A DNA stretch of 52,454 bases from Planctomycetota bacterium (GTDB taxonomy: Bacteria > Planctomycetota > Planctomycetia > Gemmatales > Gemmataceae): the NCBI GenBank assembly GCA_016873095.1, contig VGYC01000025.1, positions 1 through 52,454 on the forward strand, read 5' to 3'. Position 1 is the first letter of the stretch. Each line of letters opens with the position of its first letter. A program made the translations under genes and the position numbers. Below the pieces are notes generated by a model that was not told the DNA's origin, ran no database searches, and was given only the letters and a program-made list of their open reading frames with translations. Below, one piece after another: positions 18,260 to 27,888 of this stretch.

Positions 18260-19753
18260 ATGGTCACTTCAAATCCATCGCTCGCCGAGAACATTGCCAA
18301 GAACATTGTGGGCTGGCGGTTCGACAACAGCTACTCGCGGTTGCCAGACGCCTTTTACGCTTTGGCCCAGCCGGCCAGGGTGCAGTCGCCGCGAGTGTGG
18401 ATTCTGAACTACCGGCTGGCTGACGAGCTCGGCCTCAGCCTCCGTGCGCTGCCACTGGAAGACGCCGCGAACCTGTTCGCGGGCCAGGACCTGCCGGGCA
18501 GTTGCCGACCGATCGCCCAGGCGTACGCCGGCCATCAGTTCGGCGGCTTCACGATGCTGGGTGACGGCCGCGCCATCCTGCTGGGCGAACACCGCACGCC
18601 GTGTGGCCGGCTCGTTGACATCCAGTTGAAGGGGGCCGGGCCGACGCGATTCTCGCGTGGTGGCGACGGCCGCGCCGCACTTGGGCCAATGCTGCGCGAG
18701 TATATCATCAGCGAGGCCATGTCCGCCCTCGGCATCCCCACCACGCGAAGTCTCGCCGTTGTCACCACAGGCGAACCCGTCTTCCGTTCGTCCGCGCTCA
18801 GAGGAGCGATCCTGACCCGCGTCGCCGCCAGTCATATTCGCGTCGGGACGTTTGAGTACCTGGCGGCCCGTCATGACGTGGCGAACCTGCGGGCGCTCGC
18901 CGACTACGCGATCGTCCGTCACTTCCCCGAACTGGTCGATGCTTCACAGAAGTACCTGGAGTTCTTCCGCGCGGTCATGGATCGCCAGGCGTCGCTCATA
19001 GCCCGCTGGCAGCTTGTCGGGTTCATCCACGGGGTCATGAACACCGACAACATGGCGATTTCCGGGGAGACCATCGACTACGGTCCTTGTGCCTTCATGA
19101 ACGCCTACCGCCCGGACACGGTATTCAGTTCGATCGACCACGGAGGCCGCTATGCCTATGGCAATCAACCCGCGATCGCGCACTGGAATCTGGCCCGCTT
19201 CGCCGAGACCCTGCTGCCGCTCCTCGATCCTGATCAGGAGAAAACAATTGCACTTGCCTCGGGCGTTCTCGCCGAATTTCCGAAACAGTTCGAGGCGTAC
19301 TGGCTTGCCGGAATGCGGAAGAAGCTGGGGCTCGAGACGGCGGCGGCCGGCGACGCCGAATTGATCCGCGTGCTGCTCGACTGGATGCAGAATACAGCGG
19401 CCGATTTCACCAACACGTTTCGCGACCTGTCGTCGGCGGAACTGCCGGCCGACGACAGGTACCGGCATCCGGACTTTCGGGCCTGGTACTCACGATGGCT
19501 GGATCGACTTCAGTGCCATGGTCGGGCAAGCGCGTCCATCCAATCCAGGATGCGAGCTGTCAACCCGACTGTCATCCCGCGAAACCATCGAGTGGAGGAA
19601 GCACTTGCCGCGGCCGAGGATCACGACGATCCGTCGGTGCTGCATCGACTGCTGGCAGCGTTGGCGTCGCCATATGAAGCGACGGCTGACTTGTCCTATT
19701 ATCAGGAGCCACAAGCCGACGATTGCAACTACCGAACATTCTGCGGAACATAG
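18260..19753 (+). CDS. selO: Protein adenylyltransferase SelO (YdiU/UPF0061 family)
   Basis: A 497-residue pseudokinase-fold enzyme that transfers AMP from ATP to Ser/Thr/Tyr of target proteins and in E. coli links to oxidative stress. Visible family motifs: GHQFGGF and GDGRAILLGE (residues 91-110), VDIQLKGAGPTRFSRGGDGRA with the ATP-binding Lys124 and basic loop, the catalytic HGVMNTDN (Asp263, Asn264), and metal-binding IDYGPC (Asp273). Cys277 and the C-terminal CGT (Cys495) correspond to the redox-regulatory cysteine pair of the family; Cys replaces the selenocysteine of eukaryotic SelO. GGAG lies seven bases upstream of the ATG. It is preceded closely by the 18164-18241 hairpin and followed after 84 bases by the GDPD gene. 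Confidence 0.95.
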   Translation: MVTSNPSLAENIAKNIVGWRFDNSYSRLPDAFYALAQPARVQSPRVWILNYRLADELGLSLRALPLEDAANLFAGQDLPGSCRPIAQAYAGHQFGGFTMLGDGRAILLGEHRTPCGRLVDIQLKGAGPTRFSRGGDGRAALGPMLREYIISEAMSALGIPTTRSLAVVTTGEPVFRSSALRGAILTRVAASHIRVGTFEYLAARHDVANLRALADYAIVRHFPELVDASQKYLEFFRAVMDRQASLIARWQLVGFIHGVMNTDNMAISGETIDYGPCAFMNAYRPDTVFSSIDHGGRYAYGNQPAIAHWNLARFAETLLPLLDPDQEKTIALASGVLAEFPKQFEAYWLAGMRKKLGLETAAAGDAELIRVLLDWMQNTAADFTNTFRDLSSAELPADDRYRHPDFRAWYSRWLDRLQCHGRASASIQSRMRAVNPTVIPRNHRVEEALAAAEDHDDPSVLHRLLAALASPYEATADLSYYQEPQADDCNYRTFCGT

Positions 19754-19837
19754 TCGCGCTGCCACGAGTTCACATGCCGCGCGTCGCGCGGTCGCGCCCG
19801 CCCGCTGTGCAAACAATCCACCACGAAAGGATCAGCG

Positions 19838-22117
19838 ATGCGCCGACAAGGCTGGTTGGTATTGTGTCTGGCGTTTTCTTGGACATCGGTCACACCAGTG
19901 GCCGTGCCATCAGTCAGTGCGACTGGACCGGACGACTCAACATCACTGGCCCAGGCCGCCAAGAATGTCCGCCAGATAATCGCCCATCGTGGTTCAAGCA
20001 GTGATCGGCCCGAGAATACCCTGGCCAGTTATCGCCGAGCCATCGAGGTCGGTGCCGGTGTCATCGAATGCGACGTCCGCACGACCAGGGATGGCATCCT
20101 GGTCAGCCTGCACGATGCGGACGTCAGCCGCACTTCGAATGGCAAGGGACTCGTCCGGGACATGACACTGGCGGCATTGCGACGGCTGGATTTCGGAAGC
20201 TGGTTCGACGCCCGGTTTCAGAACGAACGCATCCCGACCCTTCACGAAATCTTGACGCTGTGTCGCGGGAAGATCGATGTCATGCTCGATCTGAAGGAGT
20301 CCGGACAGGCCTATGCCGAGAATGTCGCCGACCTGGTTCGCAAGCATGGCGAACCCAAACGAATCATCCTTGGCGTACGCAGCGTCGGGCAGGCCCGGCA
20401 TTTCCGCAAGCTGCTGCCCGTATCCAGGCAGATGGGCCTGATTGCCGCCACGGGCGACATCTCTGCATTCGCCGACGCCGGCGTGGATATGATCCGCCTC
20501 TGGCCGAACTGGTTGTCCGACAGGTCGCTGATCGCCCAGGTTCGCAACCACAAGAAGCATCTTCACCTGAGCGCCCCGAAAGGAACGAAGGAACAAGTCT
20601 TGCCCCTCTTGATACATGAGCCGGAGTCACTATCCAGCGACGACCCTGCTCGATTGGCGCAGACGCTGCGTGCGATCGCCGTCCAGCAAGCAAGCAACAA
20701 GGTTCACCGCCCGCCGTCTCCGGCTGCGCAAGGGGTCCACGCGAAACAGGCAAGGATCGCTCGAGGCCGCCGGCAACTTTTCGTGGACGATCACATCATC
20801 TCGGAAAAGTCTGGCGTGACGCGCGAGCTGGGCCGGGTCACCAAGGCCAACGACGGCAAGCCGATCTTCACCGATGGCTGGTTCTACGGCACAGTGCTTC
20901 GTGATCAGGACAAGTTTCAGCTCTGGTATCGCAAGCCCGGCGATCAGGGTTACGGTTATGCTGAGTCGACCGACGGCTTGAAGTTCCTGAAGAAAGCAGA
21001 TGTGAAAGGCATTCCATTCGCCGGCGATTACAACCTCGCTGTCGAGATCGACACGCGCCATTCCGGAAAGAAACGACGCTACCTGGGCAGCTTCGATGCC
21101 AGGGGAATGGCGGCCGGCCTGGCTTACTCGGCCGACGGAATCACCTGGATCCCGTCTAATGGGGGCAAGGCAATCACCTACCGCGCCGCTGACAGCTACA
21201 ACCAGGTTCTGTGGGACGGTGAGGCCAAGGTCTATCGCCTGTTCACGCGTACCGACCTTGGCACCGGCGGAGGGCCCCTGGCCGGCAGCGTCGCCAAGGA
21301 CTTTGAAGTGCGCGGCACGCGGAGCATGACCAACCCAGACATCAACATGAACCCCGCCGGCTGGAAGCTCGTTCGCCACTGGCACTTCAATCGCGAGGGT
21401 CCGAAAGAGTACTTGCGTCGCCAGCTGACCTGCTGGATTCACGAGGGTGTTTACTTCGCCTTGATGTCGGTCTATGAGTATCCGGGGGATGTGAGCGAGG
21501 GAAAGAAAACCGATCACAGGACGCGTCACGAACGCGACGTCATGAATTTCTACATGGCGACGAGCCGGGATGGTGACTCATGGGATCTGCACTGGGTTTA
21601 CGCCGGGAAACCGCTGGTGCCCCGCGGCCCGGCCGGCTCGTTCGACATGGATATGGTCTTTCCCAGCTCCACGGTCGTGACGCACCAGGATGAACACTGG
21701 CTGTACTACGCGGGCGCCAATGAACGCCACGGCACCTACGAGACAAAGCCACCTGTTCTGTTCGAGCGACAAGAAGCCATCGGCCTTGCCAAGCTGCGTC
21801 TGGATCGTTTCGTCTGCCTTGATGCGACAGACAAGCCCGGGTCGGTGACCACGAGGCCGTTTGTTCTCGAAGGGAAGCAGCTACAACTCAATGTGGAAGC
21901 TCCACGTGGCGAGGTCACCGTCGAAGTCCTCGACCAGCAGGGCCAGCCGATCCGGGGGTTTTCCAAGGGTGATGCACGCAAGGCGGCCGGCATCGACGAG
22001 CTACGCTGGCAGCCGCGCTGGACAGGCCATACCGACCTCTCGTCCTTGCGGGAGACGACAATCCGGCTGAGAATCACGTTGCGTAACGCGAGGTTGTACG
22101 CGCTCCAGATTCAGTAG
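19838..22117 (+). CDS. Secreted glycerophosphodiester phosphodiesterase fused to a beta-propeller domain
   Basis: A 759-residue protein in two parts. After a signal peptide (residues 1 to about 28), residues ~46-275 form a GDPD domain: HRG (50-52), EN (59-60), ECDVRTTRDG (Glu77, Asp79) and HD (92-93) supply the catalytic and metal ligands for cleaving glycerophosphodiesters to glycerol-3-phosphate and alcohol. From about residue 308 (RQLFVDDHII) comes a second domain with repeated W/Y-rich blades (KFQLWYRKPGDQGYGYAEST, MTNPDINMNP, WLYYAGANERHGTY). It resembles the five-bladed propeller proteins, often annotated as GH32/GH43-like, that begin with an LFVDD motif in planctomycetes. The substrate of the second part is unknown. 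GAAAGGA six bases upstream supports the start. The fusion suggests processing of extracellular glycerophosphoryl compounds linked to sugars, which is inference. Confidence 0.85.
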   Translation: MRRQGWLVLCLAFSWTSVTPVAVPSVSATGPDDSTSLAQAAKNVRQIIAHRGSSSDRPENTLASYRRAIEVGAGVIECDVRTTRDGILVSLHDADVSRTSNGKGLVRDMTLAALRRLDFGSWFDARFQNERIPTLHEILTLCRGKIDVMLDLKESGQAYAENVADLVRKHGEPKRIILGVRSVGQARHFRKLLPVSRQMGLIAATGDISAFADAGVDMIRLWPNWLSDRSLIAQVRNHKKHLHLSAPKGTKEQVLPLLIHEPESLSSDDPARLAQTLRAIAVQQASNKVHRPPSPAAQGVHAKQARIARGRRQLFVDDHIISEKSGVTRELGRVTKANDGKPIFTDGWFYGTVLRDQDKFQLWYRKPGDQGYGYAESTDGLKFLKKADVKGIPFAGDYNLAVEIDTRHSGKKRRYLGSFDARGMAAGLAYSADGITWIPSNGGKAITYRAADSYNQVLWDGEAKVYRLFTRTDLGTGGGPLAGSVAKDFEVRGTRSMTNPDINMNPAGWKLVRHWHFNREGPKEYLRRQLTCWIHEGVYFALMSVYEYPGDVSEGKKTDHRTRHERDVMNFYMATSRDGDSWDLHWVYAGKPLVPRGPAGSFDMDMVFPSSTVVTHQDEHWLYYAGANERHGTYETKPPVLFERQEAIGLAKLRLDRFVCLDATDKPGSVTTRPFVLEGKQLQLNVEAPRGEVTVEVLDQQGQPIRGFSKGDARKAAGIDELRWQPRWTGHTDLSSLRETTIRLRITLRNARLYALQIQ

Positions 22118-22166
22118 GCACAGCAGGTATGCCGGCGCGGCGGCTTGTCGCCTGTCGCCGGTACGC

Positions 22167-23462
22167 TCAGCCAGTGGCAACGTCCCAGGGTTTGCGATAT
22201 TCCTTGGAGAGCAGACCATTGGCTTCCCGTTCGCCGACAAACGATTCCGTCTTGGGGTCGAACCGAAGCACCTTGCCGGTGCGGTAGGCGATTTCACCCA
22301 GGTGAACCAGCGACGAGGACAGGTGCGCCACCTCGGCGGAGGCGTTGGGTTCCCGGCCGTTGCGAATGCAAGTGAGGAAGTTCTCCATGTGCGCCGGCGC
22401 GGGTTGACCCACGCGGCCGCGCTCGCCCATTCCCGGGCCTCTTTCCTCCTTCTCGCCGAGATAGACCTGAAAGTAGCCGCGGCGCGAGAAGATCATGTAG
22501 CCCCGCGTGCCGTAAAACGCATTGCCGCTGTCAAAGCCGTGTAGTCCGTAGGGCGTGAACTGCCGATCCTCGTAAATCAGCACCTTGCCGCTGGCATACT
22601 CGTAGGTGACGATCATGTTATCTGGATATTCGCGCGGCCCGAGGTCGGGATCGGTTCGGTTGCCATGGGCAGTGATCTTGACGGGATGGCTGGTTTCGCC
22701 GAGCCCCCAGCGAGCCATGTCAATGTCGTGGATGCCGTCATCGCCGATATCGCCGTTGCCGTAGTCGCGAAACAATCGCCAGCTGCCGTGAAACCGATGG
22801 CGATTGAACGGTCGACGCGGCGCGGGCCCGAGCCAGAGGTCGTAGTTGACGCCTTTGGGCACATCGCTATCGGCTATGGGCTTGGCTGACGCCGTTCGTT
22901 GAACATTCCAGGCCTTGGTGATCTTGATCGTGCCCAGCACTCCCGAGGCGAGCACCTCGCCTGCGCGAAACGTGACGGGACTGGAACGCATCTGGGTTCC
23001 ATGCTGCACCACGCGTCGATGTTTCTGTGCTGCCTCGATCAGCAATCGGCCCTCGCGAAAAACGTGCGAGGCCGGCTTCTCGACGTAGACATGTTTCTCC
23101 GCCGCCAGGGCGCGCAGGGCAATCGGACAGTGCCAGTGGTGTGGCGTGGCGATGACCACCGCCTGGACTTCCTTGTTGTCCAGCACACGTCGGAAATGCT
23201 CAACCGCGGCTGGGGCGGGGACGTTCGCATTTTGGACGGTCTTGACAGCGCGCGCCAGAGGCGCCGCGTCCACATCACACAGGGCCACGATGCGGACGTC
23301 CTTGCGTGCGGCCAGCGTCCGCACATGAAAATGCCCCATGCCGTTGACGCCTATGACTGCGACGCCCACACGTTCGTTGGCGCCCAGCACCTGGCCAACG
23401 TTCCCGAGCGCGGCAGCCGAGGCGGCCGAAGCCGCGAGGAAGCTTCTTCGCGAAGTGTCCAT
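22167..23462 (-). CDS. Gfo/Idh/MocA-family oxidoreductase with Tat leader
   Basis: A 431-residue NAD(P)-dependent oxidoreductase of the Gfo/Idh/MocA family, which acts on sugars and inositols. ATG at 23462 follows AAGGAG with seven-base spacing. The upstream in-frame start at 23513 is rejected because it would bury the leader. MDTSRRSFLAASAAS is a twin-arginine leader, so the folded, cofactor-loaded enzyme is probably exported, as is common for planctomycete members. The Rossmann loop GVNGMG (38-43), acidic CDVD, ATPHHWH and the family motif EKP (128-130) are present. It lies 76 bases downstream of the DUF1501 gene on the same strand, so it is probably the last gene of a three-gene operon. 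Substrate is not predictable from the sequence. Confidence 0.92.
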   Translation of the reverse strand: MDTSRRSFLAASAASAAALGNVGQVLGANERVGVAVIGVNGMGHFHVRTLAARKDVRIVALCDVDAAPLARAVKTVQNANVPAPAAVEHFRRVLDNKEVQAVVIATPHHWHCPIALRALAAEKHVYVEKPASHVFREGRLLIEAAQKHRRVVQHGTQMRSSPVTFRAGEVLASGVLGTIKITKAWNVQRTASAKPIADSDVPKGVNYDLWLGPAPRRPFNRHRFHGSWRLFRDYGNGDIGDDGIHDIDMARWGLGETSHPVKITAHGNRTDPDLGPREYPDNMIVTYEYASGKVLIYEDRQFTPYGLHGFDSGNAFYGTRGYMIFSRRGYFQVYLGEKEERGPGMGERGRVGQPAPAHMENFLTCIRNGREPNASAEVAHLSSSLVHLGEIAYRTGKVLRFDPKTESFVGEREANGLLSKEYRKPWDVATG

Positions 23463-23538
23463 GATGGTCTCCTTCCACGCAATCCGGTCCGAAACTGCAC
23501 GCCACCACGCCACATGCAGGATCGTCGCGGATTCGCGT

Positions 23539-24987
23539 TTACGTCATGATTTCCCGGATAGGTTCCCCGTGGTCGATTTCCAGGCGCCGCCGACCCGGGA
23601 TCTCGAGGCGACGCGGGTCGAGGCCGAGAAGGTGGAACACCGTGGCATGCAGGTCGGTAACATAATGGGCTGGTTCCAGAGCGTGAAAGCCCAGCTCATC
23701 CGTTTCGCCATGGACGATGCCGCCCTTGATGCCAGCGCCGGCGAACCACACCGAGAAGCCGTGCGGATGGTGATCGCGCCCCTGGGAAACTCCGCCGCGT
23801 GTTTCCTGCCCGGGCGTACGGCCGAATTCGGTGCAAAAGACGAGCAGCACGTCGTCCCACAAGCCTCGTTGTTTCAAATCCTTCAGGAGAGCGGCCACGG
23901 GCTGATCTATCTGTGGACAAAGCGCGCCATGGTTCACGCGGAGATTGGCATGCGAATCCCACACTCCGTACGGTGACGGATAAAGTTGTACAAAGCGCAC
24001 GCCCAGTTCGACCAGGCGTCGTGCCGCCAGACAGCGGCGCGCGGCCACCCGTGTGGTTGGGCGGTCCAGACCGTAGAGACGATGGGTTGCCGGCGTCTCT
24101 CGTGCCAGGTCCAGCGCTTCGGGAACTGCCACCTGCATGCGATAGGCGAGTTCGTAGGCGCGAATCCGGGCGCGCAGAGCATTGTCAACCGGATATTCGA
24201 CGCCCGCCAAGGTATTGAGCCGGCCGATCAGCTCATACTCATTGCGTTGCTCTTCCGGGAGGAGATGGGCCGGTCGGCGGGCGAATGGCAATGGCTCGCC
24301 GTCGAGGTTGAGAGGGATGCCATCGTGCCGGGGTCCAAGGTAGTGCCCCTGGATCGATTCCCTGGTATCAGCGCGAGTCGGCCCGCCCAGAACCACGAAC
24401 TGCGGCAAGTTCGCATTCAGGGTCCCCAGCCCATAACTGGTCCAGCTGCCGATTGCTGGCTGGCGTTCATCGAGCTTGTGCCGACCGGTGTGAATCTGAT
24501 TCTCGGCCGCGTGGTCGTTGTCCGTCGTCCAGACATTGCGCACGATGGCAATGTCATCCACACAAGATGCGAGGTGAGGCAGCCAGTCAGCGATCTCGAT
24601 GCCGCTTTGCCCATGTTTGCGAAAGCCCACCTGGAGCGGATAGATCGTCGCGTAGCGCTCGCGCGTGTTGATCGAATCATTGACAACAGAGCGCGAACGC
24701 TGGTTGTGCAGCGGCAATTGCAACGGGTCCGGATAGGGCGTCTGCTTGAAAGTCTTGCCGGCATGGCGATTGAGCGCCGGTTTGGGGTCGAATGTCTCGA
24801 GGTGACTGTATCCGCCGGAAAGGAAAAGCCAGATCACCGATTTCGCCCTTGGCCGAAAATGTGGCCGGCCATCCGGTAAAGCATGTGCTCCGCCGGCACG
24901 GACGACGCCGTCGCGTTGCAGCATGGCTCCAAGGGCAAGTCCGGAGAAACCCATGCCAAGGTCTGCCAGGAAGACGCGCCGATTCAT
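23539..24987 (-). CDS. DUF1501 secreted protein (second copy)
   Basis: A 482-residue DUF1501 protein. The leader MNRRVFLADLGMGFSGLALGAML is Tat-like (RR followed by hydrophobic residues). Family motifs: WLFLSGGYSHLETFDPKP near residue 55, NDHAAENQIHTG, VWDSHANLRVNHG, FCTEFGRTPGQE and GRDHHPHGFSVWFAGAGIKGG. This is the form usually paired with DUF1549/DUF1553 cytochrome proteins, and here it begins 30 bases after the stop of such a gene. GAGG lies seven bases upstream of the ATG. The pair is presumed to act together in the periplasm, but its chemistry has not been worked out. Confidence 0.92.
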   Translation of the reverse strand: MNRRVFLADLGMGFSGLALGAMLQRDGVVRAGGAHALPDGRPHFRPRAKSVIWLFLSGGYSHLETFDPKPALNRHAGKTFKQTPYPDPLQLPLHNQRSRSVVNDSINTRERYATIYPLQVGFRKHGQSGIEIADWLPHLASCVDDIAIVRNVWTTDNDHAAENQIHTGRHKLDERQPAIGSWTSYGLGTLNANLPQFVVLGGPTRADTRESIQGHYLGPRHDGIPLNLDGEPLPFARRPAHLLPEEQRNEYELIGRLNTLAGVEYPVDNALRARIRAYELAYRMQVAVPEALDLARETPATHRLYGLDRPTTRVAARRCLAARRLVELGVRFVQLYPSPYGVWDSHANLRVNHGALCPQIDQPVAALLKDLKQRGLWDDVLLVFCTEFGRTPGQETRGGVSQGRDHHPHGFSVWFAGAGIKGGIVHGETDELGFHALEPAHYVTDLHATVFHLLGLDPRRLEIPGRRRLEIDHGEPIREIMT

Positions 24988-25017
24988 CGTTGGACCTCGT
25001 TGGACCTCGATGGGCGA

Positions 25018-27636
25018 TCAGCGGATCGTTACAAACTCATGATGATTGAACAGCACCCTTGCCAGGCTCTCCCAGGCGCGCTGCCGTGCGACCTGCGGCG
25101 TCGCGTGCTTCGCCACCAGGACAGACTGGCTTTCGAGAAACTCCATGCAGGCTTTGAGTTCCTCCGCCTTGGGACGACGAGTCAGCGTGTCTTCAAACGC
25201 CCGCACGATCATGGCCTCGGAACTCTCTTGACTCCCGGTGAGCCAGCGGTCGGCAAGTGACCGGCTTCGTGCAATGGTGAATTCACTGTTCGTGAGAGCG
25301 AGGGCCTGTTGCGGCACAAGACTCTCCGCGCGTCGATAGCAGTCACACGGATCCGGCGCATCGAAAAACTCCAGTAGCTTCAACGATCCGCCGCCTTCCG
25401 GATGGGACGCGAAATACAGGCTGCGCCGGCGCGAAGACTTTTCCTGAGCGGGTTCAATCTCCTTGCCGCCGGTTCGGGCATCAAGGTCGCCCGCCGTGAA
25501 CAGCATGGCATCACGCACCGCCTCGGCTTCCAGGCGCCGCGACGGGTAACGCCACAGCCAGCGATCATCTGCGTCCTTGGCCAGGTTGGCATCGTCCTGC
25601 GCGGCGGCGGATTGCAACTGATACGTTTGGCTGGTGACGATGAGCTTGTGCAGACGCTTCATGTTCCAGCCGGACTCCATCAACTCCACGGCGAGCCAGT
25701 CGAGCAATTCGGGATGAGTGGGACTCTTACCGTTGCGTCCAAAATCAAATACCGACTCAACGAGCGGCTTGCCGAAATGCCTCAGCCAGATGTGGTTGAC
25801 GGCGACGCGAGCTGTCAGAGGGTTGTCGCTGGACGTGATCCACAGCGCCAGCGCTTTGCGCCGACCCGTGCTGGTAGCAGGATACGTCGGCGACAAGGGG
25901 ACATAGGTTGCCTGCGGCACTGCAACCTGGCTTTCCGCGGCAGCGCACTGCTTCTTGGCTGTTGCCAGGGCATCCTCGGCCTTCTTGATCGCCGCTGCGA
26001 CCTGCTTGCCTTTGGCAAGAGCCAGTTCGCGTTCCACTTGATCGACCCGGCGCCGGGCCTCCGAGAGTCGAAGCAATGCCTGAGCCCTGGCGGCAATCCG
26101 GGCCAGGTCCACTGCATCGCCTGGACCCAGTTTGTATTTCGCTCGGTCGGCCGCGATGACGGCATGCACGGCCTTGAGACGTGCTTCAGCCACGGACAGG
26201 CGCGACGGGTCAGCTGGCTGGACAGTCCGCGCCGCAGCCAGTTCCTTCTCGGCTGCTGCGATCTCCTCGTCCTGGATGAACTTCTTCGCACCGGGATAGA
26301 CCGCTGTTGACGGCAGCATCACGGGCGAAATCTGCAATCGATCTCCGCCGATCATCGCCGGAGCGCCGGGCGTCACGGGAAGTCGATCCGCCATGAAGTC
26401 TCGGTCATTACCGAGACGATACATGCGCGTCTTGGCGTCAAAGCGTTCGTCCATGACCCGCACCAGACCGCTGGTCACGACCTTGCCGCTACCTCCGTAG
26501 CCATATTTCTGAAATGGGCCCGGATCCGGTTCGCCGGGCACGCGGTCTTGCCGTAATCCAAGTGGCTCGAAGAAGGCTCGAAAGCGAAAGTACTCCTCCT
26601 GGGAAATCGGGTCGTACTTGTGATCATGGCAGTGACAGCAATTCAAGGTCAGTCCCAGAAACGCCTTGGCCGTGTGCTCAACCTGGTCTTTCATCCAGCT
26701 ATCGTGATTCAAGCTGTAATAGTTTCGCACCAGGAATCCAGTCGCCGCCTGGGCTGCGTCGTTGTCCGGGACGATCTCGTCGGCCGCAAGCATCTCCTGA
26801 ATCATCCGGTCGTATCCCCTGCCTGCATTGAGCGAGCCAACGATCCAATCTCGCCAGCGCCACAAGGTCGGGCTACTGTTGCGCCAGTCGTTTTCGGAGC
26901 GGCGACCGTACCAGTCTGAATAGCGCCAGACGTCCATCCAGTGCCGCGCCCAGCGTTCGCCGTAATCCGGAGATGCGAGCAATCGCTCGACGACTCTGTC
27001 GAAGGCAGCTGGTGAAGCATCGGCAAGGAACGCGTGCAATTGCTCCCGCGTCGGCGGCAAGCCGGTCAGATCCAGGGTCACGCGTCGAAGGAGCGTGGCC
27101 CGGTCGGCTGGCGGAAGAGCTTTCAACCCGAGCCGGTCGTGCTGAACCCTGATGAACGAATCGATGGGATGGCGTTGCCAGGCCAGGTCGTCAGTACGTG
27201 GAATCGCGGGACGAACGGGCTTCTGAAAGGCCCAGTGCTTGCGCGGATCGCTTGGAACAACCTCGTTTTTCGGCGCTGGCGCGCCGGCGTCGATCCACCT
27301 TTTCAAGACGGCAATCTCCGCCGGCGCAAGAGCTTTGCCCTCATCCCGGGGAGGCATTCGGGGACGGTCACGGCCAAGTATGGCATGGATCATCAACGAT
27401 TCATCACTCTTGCCGGCGATAATCGCCGGTCCGCTTCGACCCCCTCCCTTGATGAATGCGGCAGTATCCAGGCGGAGCTTGGCCTTCTGCGCCAGCGGCC
27501 CATGGCAGGAACCGCAGCGCGACGTCAGCAGCGGTTTCACTTGCTTCAGGTAGTCCACGTCATCCGCGCCAAGCCTCGCGGAGGACATGGCAAGAACGGC
27601 CAGTGCCACTGACAAGTGCATCATGGAAATGTGCAT
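25018..27636 (-). CDS. Planctomycete cytochrome c / DUF1549 / DUF1553 protein (first copy)
   Basis: An 872-residue exported protein. A signal peptide (residues 1 to about 23) precedes a c-type heme domain with CGSCH (Cys41, Cys44, His45) and a likely axial Met in RPRMPP. Next comes DUF1549 (HPIDSFIRVQHDRLG, LTGLPPTREQL, YGERWARHWMDVWRYSD, then CCHCHDHKYDPIS), and at the C-terminus DUF1553 (NPLTARVAVNHIWLRHFGKPLV, FDFGRNGKSPTHPELLDWLA). Between them is a Lys/Ala/Glu-rich stretch (about residues 450-580) that looks coiled-coil. First gene of the run with DUF1501 (30-base gap) and Gfo/Idh/MocA. The combination points to periplasmic redox chemistry on polymers or sugars, which remains inference. 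Start codons at residues 5 and 6 are possible alternatives. Confidence 0.92.
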   Translation of the reverse strand: MHISMMHLSVALAVLAMSSARLGADDVDYLKQVKPLLTSRCGSCHGPLAQKAKLRLDTAAFIKGGGRSGPAIIAGKSDESLMIHAILGRDRPRMPPRDEGKALAPAEIAVLKRWIDAGAPAPKNEVVPSDPRKHWAFQKPVRPAIPRTDDLAWQRHPIDSFIRVQHDRLGLKALPPADRATLLRRVTLDLTGLPPTREQLHAFLADASPAAFDRVVERLLASPDYGERWARHWMDVWRYSDWYGRRSENDWRNSSPTLWRWRDWIVGSLNAGRGYDRMIQEMLAADEIVPDNDAAQAATGFLVRNYYSLNHDSWMKDQVEHTAKAFLGLTLNCCHCHDHKYDPISQEEYFRFRAFFEPLGLRQDRVPGEPDPGPFQKYGYGGSGKVVTSGLVRVMDERFDAKTRMYRLGNDRDFMADRLPVTPGAPAMIGGDRLQISPVMLPSTAVYPGAKKFIQDEEIAAAEKELAAARTVQPADPSRLSVAEARLKAVHAVIAADRAKYKLGPGDAVDLARIAARAQALLRLSEARRRVDQVERELALAKGKQVAAAIKKAEDALATAKKQCAAAESQVAVPQATYVPLSPTYPATSTGRRKALALWITSSDNPLTARVAVNHIWLRHFGKPLVESVFDFGRNGKSPTHPELLDWLAVELMESGWNMKRLHKLIVTSQTYQLQSAAAQDDANLAKDADDRWLWRYPSRRLEAEAVRDAMLFTAGDLDARTGGKEIEPAQEKSSRRRSLYFASHPEGGGSLKLLEFFDAPDPCDCYRRAESLVPQQALALTNSEFTIARSRSLADRWLTGSQESSEAMIVRAFEDTLTRRPKAEELKACMEFLESQSVLVAKHATPQVARQRAWESLARVLFNHHEFVTIR

Positions 27637-27888
27637 CTTGAATTCTCAGTTGCCGCTGTGGAGACTTTCGATCAGCTAATGGCAGGGACTGACACCTATC
27701 TTACCCCGCACAACCTGGAATTGGAGGTTCAAATGAGATATTTTCCAGGCCGGCGCTGCTGAACGGCGCAGCCGCATTGACATGACCTGGATAGTTGTTG
27801 CACACAAGACCAAGCTGGCGGAGCGGGACACAATCGCCTAAGATTAAGAGACGCCCCCCGCCGACTTTCTCCTCCTGGAAGCCGTGTT

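Noticed and set aside
19739-19753. Possible selenocysteine in SelO
   Set aside because: The C-terminal triplet before Gly-Thr is TGC (Cys), not TGA; no SECIS-type structure is needed.
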